Assembly (NCBI GenBank): GCA_947579665.1
Contig: OX388350.1
Span: 31,715,393 to 31,779,392, forward strand
Direction: 5' to 3'
Length of the DNA: 64,000 nucleotides
Origin: Sympetrum striolatum
Lineage: Eukaryota; Arthropoda; Insecta; Odonata; Libellulidae
Below the pieces are notes generated by a model. It saw only the letters and a program-made list of their open reading frames with translations, was not told the DNA's origin and ran no database searches. A program made the position numbers and the translations under genes. Shown here piece by piece: positions 29,101 through 37,475 of this stretch. Each line of letters begins with the position of its first letter. The stretch's first letter is position 1.

Positions 29101-32100
29101 TACCCTCTAGGTGCATTATTAAAGATTTGGAATGATTTGTTCAACCACTTCTTCTTAGGATAACTTTTATTGTGGTGAAGTCAAAACCTTACTAATTGGT
29201 GGCTGAAAATTTCTTGGTAGTTTCTTAGTTTGAGAAATGCTTATGTGTGTGAGAGAAAGTCATTAACACTATAATTTCTCTAAGAAGGCAAGAGTTTGTC
29301 AAATTACTGATAAGAAATGATTAATCCATCAAGCAAAACTTGAAAGAATGAGTTTTTATTTTATCACTGTTTCATTGATAAAAAATATAAGCATATTTGT
29401 GGATAGCTCACAGAATAACGATAAATCTGTAGTATATTTTTAGGTATTCCATTTGTGTATCCATATTATATCATTTTGTAGTCATTAATCTAATTTATTC
29501 AATTCTATACAAAAACTTAACAAAAAAGAATCAGTTGTGATAAACAACCCTTCCAGTCCTTGTGTTGATTTTTTTCCTTATATGCTAATTGAGTAGGAGA
29601 GGCATCATTAGGAGAAGAAATGTTAGATAAAATGTGAACATTATCATTAATTACTCATTCAAAAACAAATGATTGATCTTACAAAAAAAAGAGAAATAAC
29701 TGAAGATGTCCTCCAAAACTGTTCTCTTCTCTAATTTTCAACTAAACAGATTTGTGCAATAGTTGACTTGGGTAAGGATGTTTGAAATTTAATGGTAAGG
29801 ATAATTTGTAAATTATTGTTACTCTGGGTGATTAATTTTGTAGATGTTTCCATGGTATTTATCTCTTTCTGCTTTTGGTCTTCCTGATGGCAGTATCTCC
29901 CTTTAAGGTAGTCATGTAGAAAGTATTTATCCATCATATTTTTTTTAGTCTTAGCCTATTCAGAGGTTTTACATGATTTTAATAACTTTTGTGATTGTCA
30001 ATTGTTTGTGACATATGTTTCATACGTAAAGTGTGAGATAGTTTTGGAATAAATATATGGATAATATGTATTTCCTCATCAACAGAAAAATGGTTTTGAT
30101 CAACAATCAACAATGTTACATTAATCTCAAGTTTTATTTGATGAAACACTAAGTAATAATGGAGATATGGTAATTGTATACATGGCATTTTAAAATGCTT
30201 ATGAATATCATTTTAAATTGAAAAATTTGTGTTTGTGAGTAATACTAAAATTGATTATATTCCCCTTTACCATCCTATCCTGTCCCACCATTTCTAAACA
30301 TGACCACGTGTAGGCACGGAATCGACATTCGGTTAGAAAAACTCAAGACAACTTACCATCATGTAGTAAGCAGAATTCTTCCACAGCCTTGCTTACCCTT
30401 GTTTCACCACCAAAAGGCTTAACCTGCAATAATCATTCTAAAAGTGAAAATGCCACCCTAAAGCCAAATACAAACTGCAATAAGTCTGCTTCTCAGAATT
30501 GTTCACGATCAGCAGAAGATGTCTGTGAACGTTCCATTTCTCAAGGAAATCTTAAAAAAGCTCCAATTGGCGCTATCGAATCTCTTGGTATTACTTTGGG
30601 GGCCTCGACAAAAAGTTTGCCAAGGTCAACAAGAGGAGCCACTTCACCAATTTGCCGTTCATTAGTTTTTACAAGCACTCCCAAAGATAAAAAAAGAAAC
30701 CGTTCAACTTCTGCTTCTCCTACTCCCCTTCTCAGGGCAAGTTACATGGACAGTGGATGCATATCTGATTCAACAGTATCATCTTCATTTACTTCTTGCC
30801 ATAAAGACGTAGAAAGCATTTCCAATTCTTCAAACCCCTCAAAAAACAATTTATCAGTGCCGGAAGGTAGATCAACGCCTTCACAGCCATCTGAGTTAGT
30901 CCCCAAGGTCACATCTTCACCCATATCCCCATTGCGACCCTGCAGTGCGGACTTTCCAAGATTAGTGGTACGTGTTAGAGATCCTGGAAAGGACTCTCCA
31001 TCCTCTCCAAGTAATGTCAGGGTTGTGGGTGAAAGGGAGAGGGTTGTGGAAGAAAGGCCTGTGCCAGGATGTCCCCCTACCACGGTTGAGTATGTGGACC
31101 CTGAATCTGGGGTGGTCACCCTGAGAACCATCCAGCTGGTGGAGAAAGTCATCGAACGAGAGGTAGCCCCTTCAAAAGAAACCTTTACCCTGTATCCATT
31201 TCTCTTTATTTTTCCACACCAATCAAGTCGAGTTGAGTAGGCTCTATCTTTCTTTATCACTCTGTCACTATCTCTCTTCATCAGCTTTACCATGGCATCC
31301 TTCTTGGTAATTAGTTTGCTGTTGAAATCTCCTTTTGCTTGAGTTGAACTTATAAAGTTGTTTTGAGTAAAGGTTTTATCATTGATTGCTTCTGTAGGCA
31401 TCTGTTATTATTATCTTGGCTACAAATTTTGGAAGCTATGTGATAGAAAAGCATCTATGGACAGTTTATGATATTTCCTCATAAAATACAGTATCACCTC
31501 TTTTTCATATTTAATGCTGTAAATTAAAAGTATTATAATCTTACCTTATCAATTCTTTGTTCATTTTTCTCCATCCAAAGTATATTAGGTTATTCTAAGT
31601 TAGTATTGCTTATAATTTTTTTGATTAACAAAATGTATTGAACCGCATGACCTTCGTTCAGTAACCTTTTCTTAGGTATTTTAAATTGATTGATGATATA
31701 CCATATTATTCATCAAAGTGATTAATATGATTTCATCATGATATCTCATTCTCATTTTATAAATTAGTCAAATGTAAACCTTTAGAATGATACTGTATTT
31801 TCAATGGAAATAAAAATCTGTTGCTTGTTTTTGAAATTTTGCAAGTCAAAAATGCTCTATATCTTTTGATGCATAAAGGCTTGTTTCAACACTTCATCAC
31901 TTCCAGATTGGAATATTGTATATACAATTTTTCTTGGCCATTTTTCACAGCACTTGATGCAATCATTTCTTTTTCTCTCTCATTCTGCTTTGAGAGTGAC
32001 ATGTTTTTCAGTCTTTTGCGTAGCTCAGTTGTCAACTTATATTTTAGTCTTATTACATTACATTTGTACATGAAGTTTTTATTAATAACCTCTTTTGTAA

Positions 32101-34469
32101 TTAGAATGGTTATGTCATAACAATTTACATTTGGATGAAATATAATTTTTTTCAACTTGTAAATTGTTATTGTTGCTCATGCATATAATTTTTGTCTATC
32201 AATGGCTCAGTAGACATGGCATGCCTCTCCTTTTGCTTTTATGAAAGATTTTTAACTTTGTAGTAAATGTGTTACTTTTCCATTGTGATCTCTAATTTTA
32301 ATTTCAGACTTTCATTTTAAACTGGGGAATTGAAGTAAAATTCTTTGCACTTGTCTTTTCTTTCTATGCTTTTAACCTGGGTCCACCATACAAATAGAGC
32401 CTCCCATGAGTTTACAAAAATTTGGAGTCTCAGATTTTTATTTGTCATGACTACATCATTGTTTTGTTAAGCTGATACATATCGTAGTCAGTAATTATGA
32501 TGAGTCTTTGAAGTAATAAAATGAGTATTACATAAATATCAATTTCAGGTTTTACCAATAATGAATTTCTTTAAATATCTTCTCAGTGTTTTAGTAAATT
32601 TTAAAAGTTGAATTAAATATTTTCCTCTTTCTTAAAATCATTAATTCCTATTATGCCAAAAGTTAATTCCTTTTCTACATCAGTACATCACCACTCATTT
32701 GGAATTATAGTAATCCATCGTACAATAGTATTTTATATTATACATTTTCTGTTAATCAATCTTCTAACATCCAGGGAATGTTAAAGGCATAGCTTGGTAA
32801 ACAAAAATACCTTGACTTATTTGTTCTAATTTTTCAATAAAAATTTAGCAGAATAAAATTTTTTCTTGATGAAAATGAATATTTAATTGAATTAAGAGTA
32901 GAAGGATACCGTTTTGCTGAACCTCGTGCAATTTTTGTGTAGCATGCTGAGAAGAACCCATTGGCTTACAATTATTTTTTCTGTATGTTGGTTCAATAAA
33001 TATGATCTATTTTACTTAAATTATCATTTGATGGATAGTTAACACATGTTAATTACTGCTTGTTGATGAGTAAGAAAGAGGGAATAACAAAGTGCAAAGA
33101 AACAGCAAATAGCTGGCTCTTTAATTAAAGCAACTAGATGATTGGCTGGCAAAATACTGGCTCTTTGAGCCAATGGGTTAAATACCATAATGTTGTCTTT
33201 ATTTATGTTAGAAAGCAATGTTGTAGATCCACTTTTGTTCAATTCACATCTAATAATGCACATAGTCTATTTGGGTGGATGCCTCTTATAATATAGCAGA
33301 CTTTCAGATGCACAATATAGATATAAGCGCTTTCATGGTACTGACTTTGGAGCAGATGTTTGGGTTTGTATTTTGATTCTTTTATGATGCTTTACTTGCT
33401 TTTGATTGCTTATGCTTCAACAGCTTTAGATGAATCTCACTAAATAGTCGGCATTGCTTGTGTATTTGTGACAGAGTTTGATGTTTGTAATTTTTTCCTG
33501 CATCATGATATTTGTATATATGATTGGTAAGTACCCTATTGAAATCACTAGTTTTATATCTCTTTTTTGTGATCAGCTTGTATGTTTGATGTCTAAAAAA
33601 TTGCATGGTTAATTTTAATTTTCTGTAATTTATTTATGAACAGCACCATCTATTGCTAACTTATTAGAATGTGCTTTACATTTTCATATTAATAAATTTT
33701 ATTGACATATGCTTGACTCTTTGTATATATGGTTTTTAAAATGCTTCTTTCTGTGATTAAATAATCTCTTATTGCGATGATTATATATTAATGAAGCTTT
33801 TATTCATTTTCTCAGTTTTTGCTTAAATTCAATTAATGTAAAATTGTATGAAATTTAGTGTTTTCTTTGCAAATAAAAATTATCTATCTCAAAGAAATTT
33901 TTTTTTTCATTAAAAAAATAGATCTTATTTTGTCGGAAAATACAATTTTTTCTTTCATGGAAAAATGCATTGCTTTTTATATTTGTCATATTATGATAAA
34001 TTTAAACTGAAGAAATATGCCAAGAACAGAATGACTTAGGTATTTTCCACATATTTTAGCTATCGGCCTTGTTTATCATTTCATTTGTTCAATTTTATAG
34101 GTGGAAATCACAAGGGAGAAGATAGTGTCTCTGGAATTGTGCAATTCTCCTGGATCAGATGGACCGGAAGGGAATCTTCTTCCACAAGTCGAGGGGACCA
34201 TTTTGCAGGAGCAAGTGTTGGAAGAGGAAGACGAAGAGGAAATAGTCCAAGGAAAAGAAGCCCAGGTCCATGAAATTAAGGAAGTTGAAGAGGTTGCTAC
34301 AGTTGAGAATGGAAAGGATGAAGCTGGGGAAGAGGAAGGAGAGGATGCCGAGGATCTCCAGAAGATGACGAATTCCACTAACAGTGTGGGTGAAAATGGT
34401 CCAGGTGGTGCACCTGGTGGTGGAGGCAAAAAGAAACGAAAGAAGAAATCAAAGAAAGGGAAGCACTAA
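1980..34469 (+). CDS. scrib: Scribble (LAP-family polarity scaffold), C-terminal 954 residues, 14 exons, 5' end outside window
   Basis: Scribble is a cortical scaffold of the basolateral Scrib/Dlg/Lgl polarity module. Exons: 1980-2138, 2762-2876, 3562-3689, 4291-4437, 5425-5625, 20310-20564, 23286-23385, 24070-24126, 24833-24935, 25219-25294, 26197-26337, 27772-27936, 30314-31162, 34101-34469. All introns are GT/AG and the joined frame is open for 2865 nt, ending in TAA. The first two exons encode a PDZ domain that matches human SCRIB PDZ4 as I recall it. The middle exons carry the conserved C-terminal block, including AKAERR, ELSPAEERALKAEKRA and RLKSLEQ, in the same order as in human SCRIB. 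The last two exons are a Ser/Pro-rich disordered stretch and an acidic then Lys-rich tail ending KKGKH, which is not an obvious PDZ ligand. The LRRs and PDZ1-3 must lie upstream. Identity is by remembered family motifs, not a search. Confidence 0.95.
2762..2876 (+). CDS. scrib: scrib exon: second half of PDZ4
   Basis: Phase 0 to 1. VGMRLLEVNGNSLLG and the AVNALRSSG helix complete the PDZ fold. The exon ends with a lone G that joins the next exon to make GGT. Confidence 0.95.
3562..3689 (+). CDS. scrib: scrib exon: linker after PDZ4
   Basis: Phase 1 to 0. It encodes GYDKAEVEQLIAEGRLTREA, then a Ser-rich stretch with SSLDRE, which resembles the SSIDRE of human SCRIB at the same place. Confidence 0.9.
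4291..4437 (+). CDS. scrib: scrib exon: charged linker
   Basis: 49 codons in phase 0 following acceptor GATCAAG. It begins EQEMKQEMAEWEKEEMDRR, probably helical, then becomes Thr/Ser-rich. The acceptor has a weak pyrimidine tract, but the frame is continuous on both sides. Confidence 0.85.
4603..5125. mobile_element. DNA-transposon-like element with CCGTATTTCC terminal inverted repeats
   Basis: Left end CCGTATTTCCCGGCCTATAA and right end (complement) CCGTATTTCCTGCCCTATAA are near-perfect inverted repeats. Each is followed by TAAGACGCAC-type motifs, also seen inverted inside (GCGTCTTATGC). The element is 523 bp and flanked by TACTTA at 4597-4602 and 5126-5131. If ACCG is the true end, the flanking repeat is ACTT instead. 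The short open frames inside show no transposase motif. The superfamily is not assigned. Confidence 0.7.
5425..5625 (+). CDS. scrib: scrib exon: VLEIVRVAESLANIQ segment
   Basis: 67 codons, phase 0 to 0, between a GTTTTTAG acceptor and a GTAAGT donor. It starts VLEIVRVAESLANIQPSG and ends MSKHTLAPQTST. The intron that follows is 14.7 kb, the longest in the window. Confidence 0.9.
7480..7600 (+). repeat. tRNA-derived SINE-like sequence
   Basis: A-box-like TGCAGTGTACTTGCCA (7498-7513) and B-box-like AGGTTCAATTCCTGA (7531-7545) are spaced as in a Pol III promoter. The GGAGC segment after the B box is shared with the minus-strand copy near 270, so both probably belong to one family. Confidence 0.5.
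10294..11035. repeat. Possible pogo/Tigger-type non-autonomous remnant
   Basis: TAGTTAGTCCTCAAT at the left faces the complement of TAGACAGTCCTCAAT at the right, each next to a TA dinucleotide. TA target duplications and AGTCCTC-type ends suit pogo/Tigger elements. No transposase is recognisable between them. The ends are short and mismatched. Confidence 0.35.
11424..12360. repeat. Possible TA-flanked inverted-repeat element
   Basis: Left GGGGACTCCCAATTATC and right (complement) GGGACACTCCCAATTATC are inverted and each borders TA (11422-11423, 12361-12362). The interior is anonymous AT-rich DNA. It could be an old Tc1/mariner/pogo-type MITE or chance. Confidence 0.3.
12604..12654 (+). CDS. 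scrib: Candidate alternative last exon of scrib
   Basis: Acceptor TGTCCCTATTCCAG precedes a stretch that, joined in phase 0 to the exon ending at 5625, reads RGSGHSSPSSSPRSPS and then TAA at 12652-12654. The composition (Ser/Pro) fits the neighbouring scrib coding sequence. The following few hundred bases are less AT-rich than the rest of the intron, as a 3' UTR might be. It would give a Scribble isoform ending soon after PDZ4. Entirely inferred from splice site, frame and composition. Confidence 0.35.
   Translation, partial: RGSGHSSPSSSPRSPS
20310..20564 (+). CDS. scrib: scrib exon: Pro/Ser-rich, acidic segment
   Basis: 85 codons, phase 0 to 0, after acceptor CTTAACAG. It encodes PIHPSTRPMSSASGI, a PSPEPTQSP stretch, an acidic DSNDNDDLDD patch and a basic ARLSGKKINPLE end. 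The exon start lies 24 nt upstream of the first in-exon Met, which is internal and not a start codon. Confidence 0.9.
20565..23285 (+). other. scrib: scrib intron, 2.7 kb
   Basis: AT-rich. I see no exon, repeat or RNA gene in it. Confidence 0.7.
23286..23385 (+). CDS. scrib: scrib exon: SVSDKLKFFEKAM segment
   Basis: Phase 0 to 1. SVSDKLKFFEKAMVEQ corresponds to the FKERQKYFELEV block of human SCRIB. Acceptor CCTCACAG, donor GTATGT. Confidence 0.93.
24070..24126 (+). CDS. scrib: scrib micro-exon: SQDELERMKQEE
   Basis: 57 nt, phase 1 to 1. It encodes KVFSFISQDELERMKQEE, matching the RVSLVGADDLRKMQEEE block of human SCRIB. Confidence 0.93.
24833..24935 (+). CDS. scrib: scrib exon: KKIASLSKDELISW segment
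   Basis: Phase 1 to 2. A charged helical stretch followed by an acidic DDGDEEDIEG patch. Acceptor GTTTAG, donor GTATTT. Confidence 0.9.
25219..25294 (+). CDS. scrib: scrib exon: VRTAKAERRLKEKM segment
   Basis: Phase 2 to 0. VRTAKAERRLKEKMKYE matches VRTAKAERRHQERL in human SCRIB, one of the strongest anchors for the assignment. Confidence 0.95.
25572..25664 (+). repeat. tRNA-derived SINE-like copy in scrib intron
   Basis: A-box-like TAGTTTAGTGGTCAG, an anticodon-stem-like CCTGC...GCAGG with GGA in the loop, and B-box-like GGGTTTGAGTACC resemble a tRNA. The 3' part AAGTCACTTTTTTTCTC has no matching acceptor stem. The same body and tail recur on the minus strand at 56550-56640, so it is a dispersed family and not a functional tRNA gene. 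Confidence 0.6.
26197..26337 (+). CDS. scrib: scrib exon: ELSPAEERALKAEKRA segment
   Basis: 47 codons, phase 0 to 0. ELSPAEERALKAEKRAAW and RLKSLEQ match the human SPAELRALEAEKRA and RMKSLEQ block nearly residue for residue. Confidence 0.96.
26476..26875. mobile_element. hAT-type MITE, 400 bp, in scrib intron
   Basis: Ends CAGTGGCGTAGC and (complement) CAGGGGCGTAGC are the common insect hAT-type terminus. Flanks AGAATTAG (26468-26475) and AGAATTGG (26876-26883) are an 8-bp target duplication with one mismatch. The interior has GC-rich GGGCCCC-type subterminal blocks on both sides and no transposase. Confidence 0.75.
27772..27936 (+). CDS. scrib: scrib exon: DALQAQMVIKKM then Asn/Ser-rich
   Basis: 55 codons, phase 0 to 0. 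DALQAQMV equals the human DALRAQMV that directly follows SLEQ. It then becomes a low-complexity Ser/Asn stretch. Confidence 0.94.
27937..30313 (+). other. scrib: scrib intron, 2.4 kb, with an exon-like segment
   Basis: AT-rich apart from a GC-richer 65-bp block at 28796-28860 that carries both splice signals. No other feature seen. Confidence 0.65.
28796..28860 (+). other. scrib: Candidate unannotated scrib exon (cassette, poison or alternative first exon)
   Basis: A long polypyrimidine tract ending ATCCGTAG precedes 65 bp of notably GC-rich sequence followed at once by a perfect GTAAGT donor. Read in phase 0 from the exon ending at 27936 it gives Tyr-Met-stop, so as a cassette it would be a premature-stop exon. 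From an ATG at 28804 the frame runs MSRCKQIVLARSLIHPGRS and joins the 30314 exon exactly in phase, so it could instead be an alternative first exon. I cannot tell which, if either, is used. Confidence 0.35.
30314..31162 (+). CDS. scrib: scrib exon: long disordered Ser/Pro-rich segment
   Basis: 283 codons, phase 0 to 0, from ARNRHSVRKTQDN to IQLVEKVIERE. It is rich in Ser, Pro, Thr and basic residues with no recognisable domain. Ten or more SP/TP sites suggest phosphorylation, which is inference. If the donor at 31163 is not used, the frame stays open to a stop at 31238-31240. Confidence 0.88.
31163..34100 (+). other. scrib: Last scrib intron, 2.9 kb
   Basis: The first 78 nt remain open in the scrib frame, so intron retention would add a 25-residue alternative tail. 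The rest is AT-rich with no recognised feature. Confidence 0.65.
34101..34469 (+). CDS. scrib: scrib terminal coding exon
   Basis: 122 codons plus stop, phase 0, after acceptor TTTTATAG. VEITREKIVSLEL continues the VEKVIERE helix of the previous exon. An acidic Glu-rich region follows, then GGAPGGGG and a Lys-rich tail of about 17 residues, ending TAA at 34467-34469. Confidence 0.9.
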   Translation: MEITREKIVSLELCNSPGSDGPEGNLLPQVEGTILQEQVLEEEDEEEIVQGKEAQVHEIKEVEEVATVENGKDEAGEEEGEDAEDLQKMTNSTNSVGENGPGGAPGGGGKKKRKKKSKKGKH

Positions 34470-37130
34470 TTGAACTTATTGAAACTCCATCCATTTCCTC
34501 TTTTTATCGGGAGGTCCTATTTTTTTTACTTTGGGAACTGAAGACGACGCATGCCATCGAATCAGTTTTATTACTTGTACTGATTTTGAGTTAGTATTTA
34601 CAAGTAATCATCTTTCTGTCATTTATCCTAAAAATTTTTATATCGACCCCTTGGTAAGTTATCGTGTTTTTATTTAGATGTTGACTGACTTCTATGTAAG
34701 AAATATTTGAACAGCATTTTATCTAATCCATCCAATTTTATATCAAAATATATCTAATGGCGTGAGCAAGCTCTACGTGTTGATTCCCCTTTGCATTTTG
34801 AATGAATTTTTCCATCGTCAGGAGTTGTGCCCTTTGAATGAATAATTAACTGCAAAATTGTGTTGAAGACTGGTGTGAATGAATTTGTTTCGATGTTTGA
34901 ATGAATTTGAAAGTTGTGTACATAAGTTTTATTATGCATACAAAAGTTATTGGGTGTAGGTAACTGTCCATTTTTTGTACTATAATTGCCTATGTTTTCT
35001 TGATGTGAAGGTATTTTATAGTGGGAGTTACATACAAAAAATTCATCTGGGAAAGTGAAATTGACTTTGTTATATTGTCATTTGCCAGTTTTGTATTAAC
35101 CCCTTTCCTCGATTGTTAGAGATAGCATTTCTTTACTTCTACTGGCCATTCCAGATTTTTTATCTTAATTTCCAATTAACTAAATTAGATCTTTCTACTA
35201 AGGATTTATAAATTTTTTCTAAGGATGTAGAAATGCTTTTATGACTATGGTGCTGTTACCTATCGCCCATTATCTCATTCCAACATTAAATAATACCTAA
35301 TGATATGTGTTTTTAAGTATCATTACCTATAATAAATACTTGATTTGTAAAATATTATCTTTGCAAATTGTTATGCACAAGGAATAAGTATGGTGATGAA
35401 ATTGAATTGTTAACCTAATGTGTGGTATGTTGATGGACTAACTCTGTAGTTTCTGGAAAGTTAACTGGAGTTCAAAGTTTGTCATACTTTACATTTTGTA
35501 TCTTATATAATTGCTTTAGGGATTATGTCTTAGCTTCACACCCTGTGAAGTTTTTATTTTAATGATTCATGAAGCATTATTGTTGAGTCTTAATTGAGTG
35601 GTGACAAAATTGTGGAGCAAAGATTTCACAATTTTGCCATGAAGTTTAAACTATTTTACTGTTGAATTTTACGATGGTTTTTCAGAAAATACTATTATGC
35701 TTGATTTCAACCCCTTAAGAACTCAAGATATTTGATACTTTATTTATTGATAATGGAATGCTTATGTATACACAAATCATTTTATACTTAAAATTATGTC
35801 TTCAATAGAAAACAGTTGTAAGCCTTAATTAGTGCATCACAATATTTCATTTTTTTATTAAATGTTGGAGATGACTAATTGATGGCATACATGCAAAGAT
35901 ACATGGAATTGCATCTGAACTCTTGCCATTTAATTTTTTAACTTATCAAGATTATAATTTAGTCCTCTGTAATTTCCTTGATGAGTCAATAGCATTTTAT
36001 AATCAGCTGAGAATGTTTCAAGTTGTTGAAATTAAGGAGAACATTAACTTCTGAGACATTTTGTAATTTTTGTATATATTAGGGAGAATTGTATATTTTT
36101 GAGGGAGTTAAAATTGTATAGCAAATGTATTCATCTTTACTCCTTTGAACAACTTAAGATTATTCCATTTAATGAAGAATTATTATAATGAATTGATTTA
36201 TGTAATCAAAGCATTGAAGATGCTTCAGTATACCTAAACTGTTGCCTTGAAGTATCTTTCTGATTATTATATTATTTTTTAACTGCCAGCATTTCTTTTT
36301 CTAACTCGACTATTGCTTTTGGCATTAAGGGTTTGATGTTTTCTGGTTTTTTCCTTGTGCATATATCATGGGCAAATTTGTAATTTTATAGGTGATTAAA
36401 TGTTGGAGTTTGTAATCAACTACTATTCCTATGTAACTACATGTGTGTAATGTATTGTAAAGACAGTTGAACTGGATTTAACTAATATTTACCTTTAAGT
36501 TTCTTTATGACAACATCACAACTTTTGAACATCACAAAAGATGATGTATTATCACATTCTTTTTGTTTATTGGAATGCTTGTGGATGTATTTAAATTACA
36601 ATATTTTAAAATGTAAGACAGTGTTATAACCCATTTGGACTGGGTAGTGATTGGGTATCTTATGTTTTTTTAAACATAATGCGTTATTATAATTCAAGTA
36701 TTACTTTTCACATGTAGAAGATCAACTACAAATTAGATTAGATATGTATTTCATCACCATTGTCTGTGTCAGTTACTGTTTATATGTTTGGATCCTTAGG
36801 AATTTCATTTTAACAATTTTATGTAATAGTATTATGACTCCCATTGTAATTTATCTTTGCTTCTTCATGTTACAAATGGAACATCATATTTATAGGTTCT
36901 TGAAACCTATGGGTTTGTTATCAAAGCTGATAAAGTGTTAATTTAATTGACATAGAGGTGTTGGTCCTTCCACATTATCATTGAGTGTACCATGGAAAAA
37001 TTACTATTTGCTGCTAATGAAAACACTCTTAAGATTTCGTGTTTCATGTTCTTAGCAGTTTCCTAAAATTGAATTTGTAAATGTTGCATGAGTATCATCT
37101 GTAATGAATAAAAGTGGACCGCTCCATATC
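34470..37130 (+). other. scrib: scrib 3' UTR (extent inferred)
   Basis: AT-rich with no plausible gene. AATAAA signals occur at 35331-35336 and 37107-37112, so short and long 3' UTRs of roughly 0.9 and 2.65 kb are possible. The distal site lies only about 150 bp from the predicted end of the convergent DNALI1 transcript. Confidence 0.5.
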
Positions 37131-37285
37131 AAAGGTTGACTCAAGATTGTGTGACTCAAAGCTGTGTCATCCATCAGAAAGTTCGATTTGGTGTTTTGTG
37201 TAACTTGTCAGTTTTTATGAACACTTTGAAAACATAGTTTTTAATTTATAAAGATGAAATTTGAAAATACTTGAACATTTTTGTT

Positions 37286-37296
37286 TTTATTTTATT
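37286..37296 (-). terminator. DNALI1: DNALI1 polyadenylation signal
   Basis: Two overlapping AATAAA hexamers on the minus strand (plus 37286-37291 and 37291-37296) lie about 145-155 nt past the DNALI1 stop, a normal 3' UTR length. Confidence 0.55.
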
Positions 37297-37439
37297 TTAC
37301 TACAATTCAATTAAACAGGTATCCTATTTACATATATATTCCAGACAAACATTATTTTGTAATATTTCATGTTCACGTTCTTTTACAATAGGTTAAGGAT
37401 CCAGGACCTTTTATATAAAAATGAAAGAAGTTCTCGAAG

Positions 37440-37475
37440 TCATTTTTTAGGAGCAATGATTCCTTCCAATTGAGC
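37440..37475 (-). CDS. DNALI1: DNALI1 exon 6, terminal 11 codons plus stop
   Basis: AQLEGIIAPKK then TGA. Human DNALI1 ends with the same AQLEGIIAPKK as I recall it, which confirms this very short last exon. Confidence 0.95.
   Translation of the reverse strand, partial: AQLEGIIAPKK

Noticed and set aside
30742..31401. 219-codon open frame on the minus strand
   Set aside because: It is a shadow of the scrib coding exon 30314-31162 on the opposite strand. It shows no family motif.
34076..34429. Pro/Ser-rich minus-strand open frame
   Set aside because: Complement of the Glu/Gly-rich terminal scrib exon; composition is a mirror of that exon.
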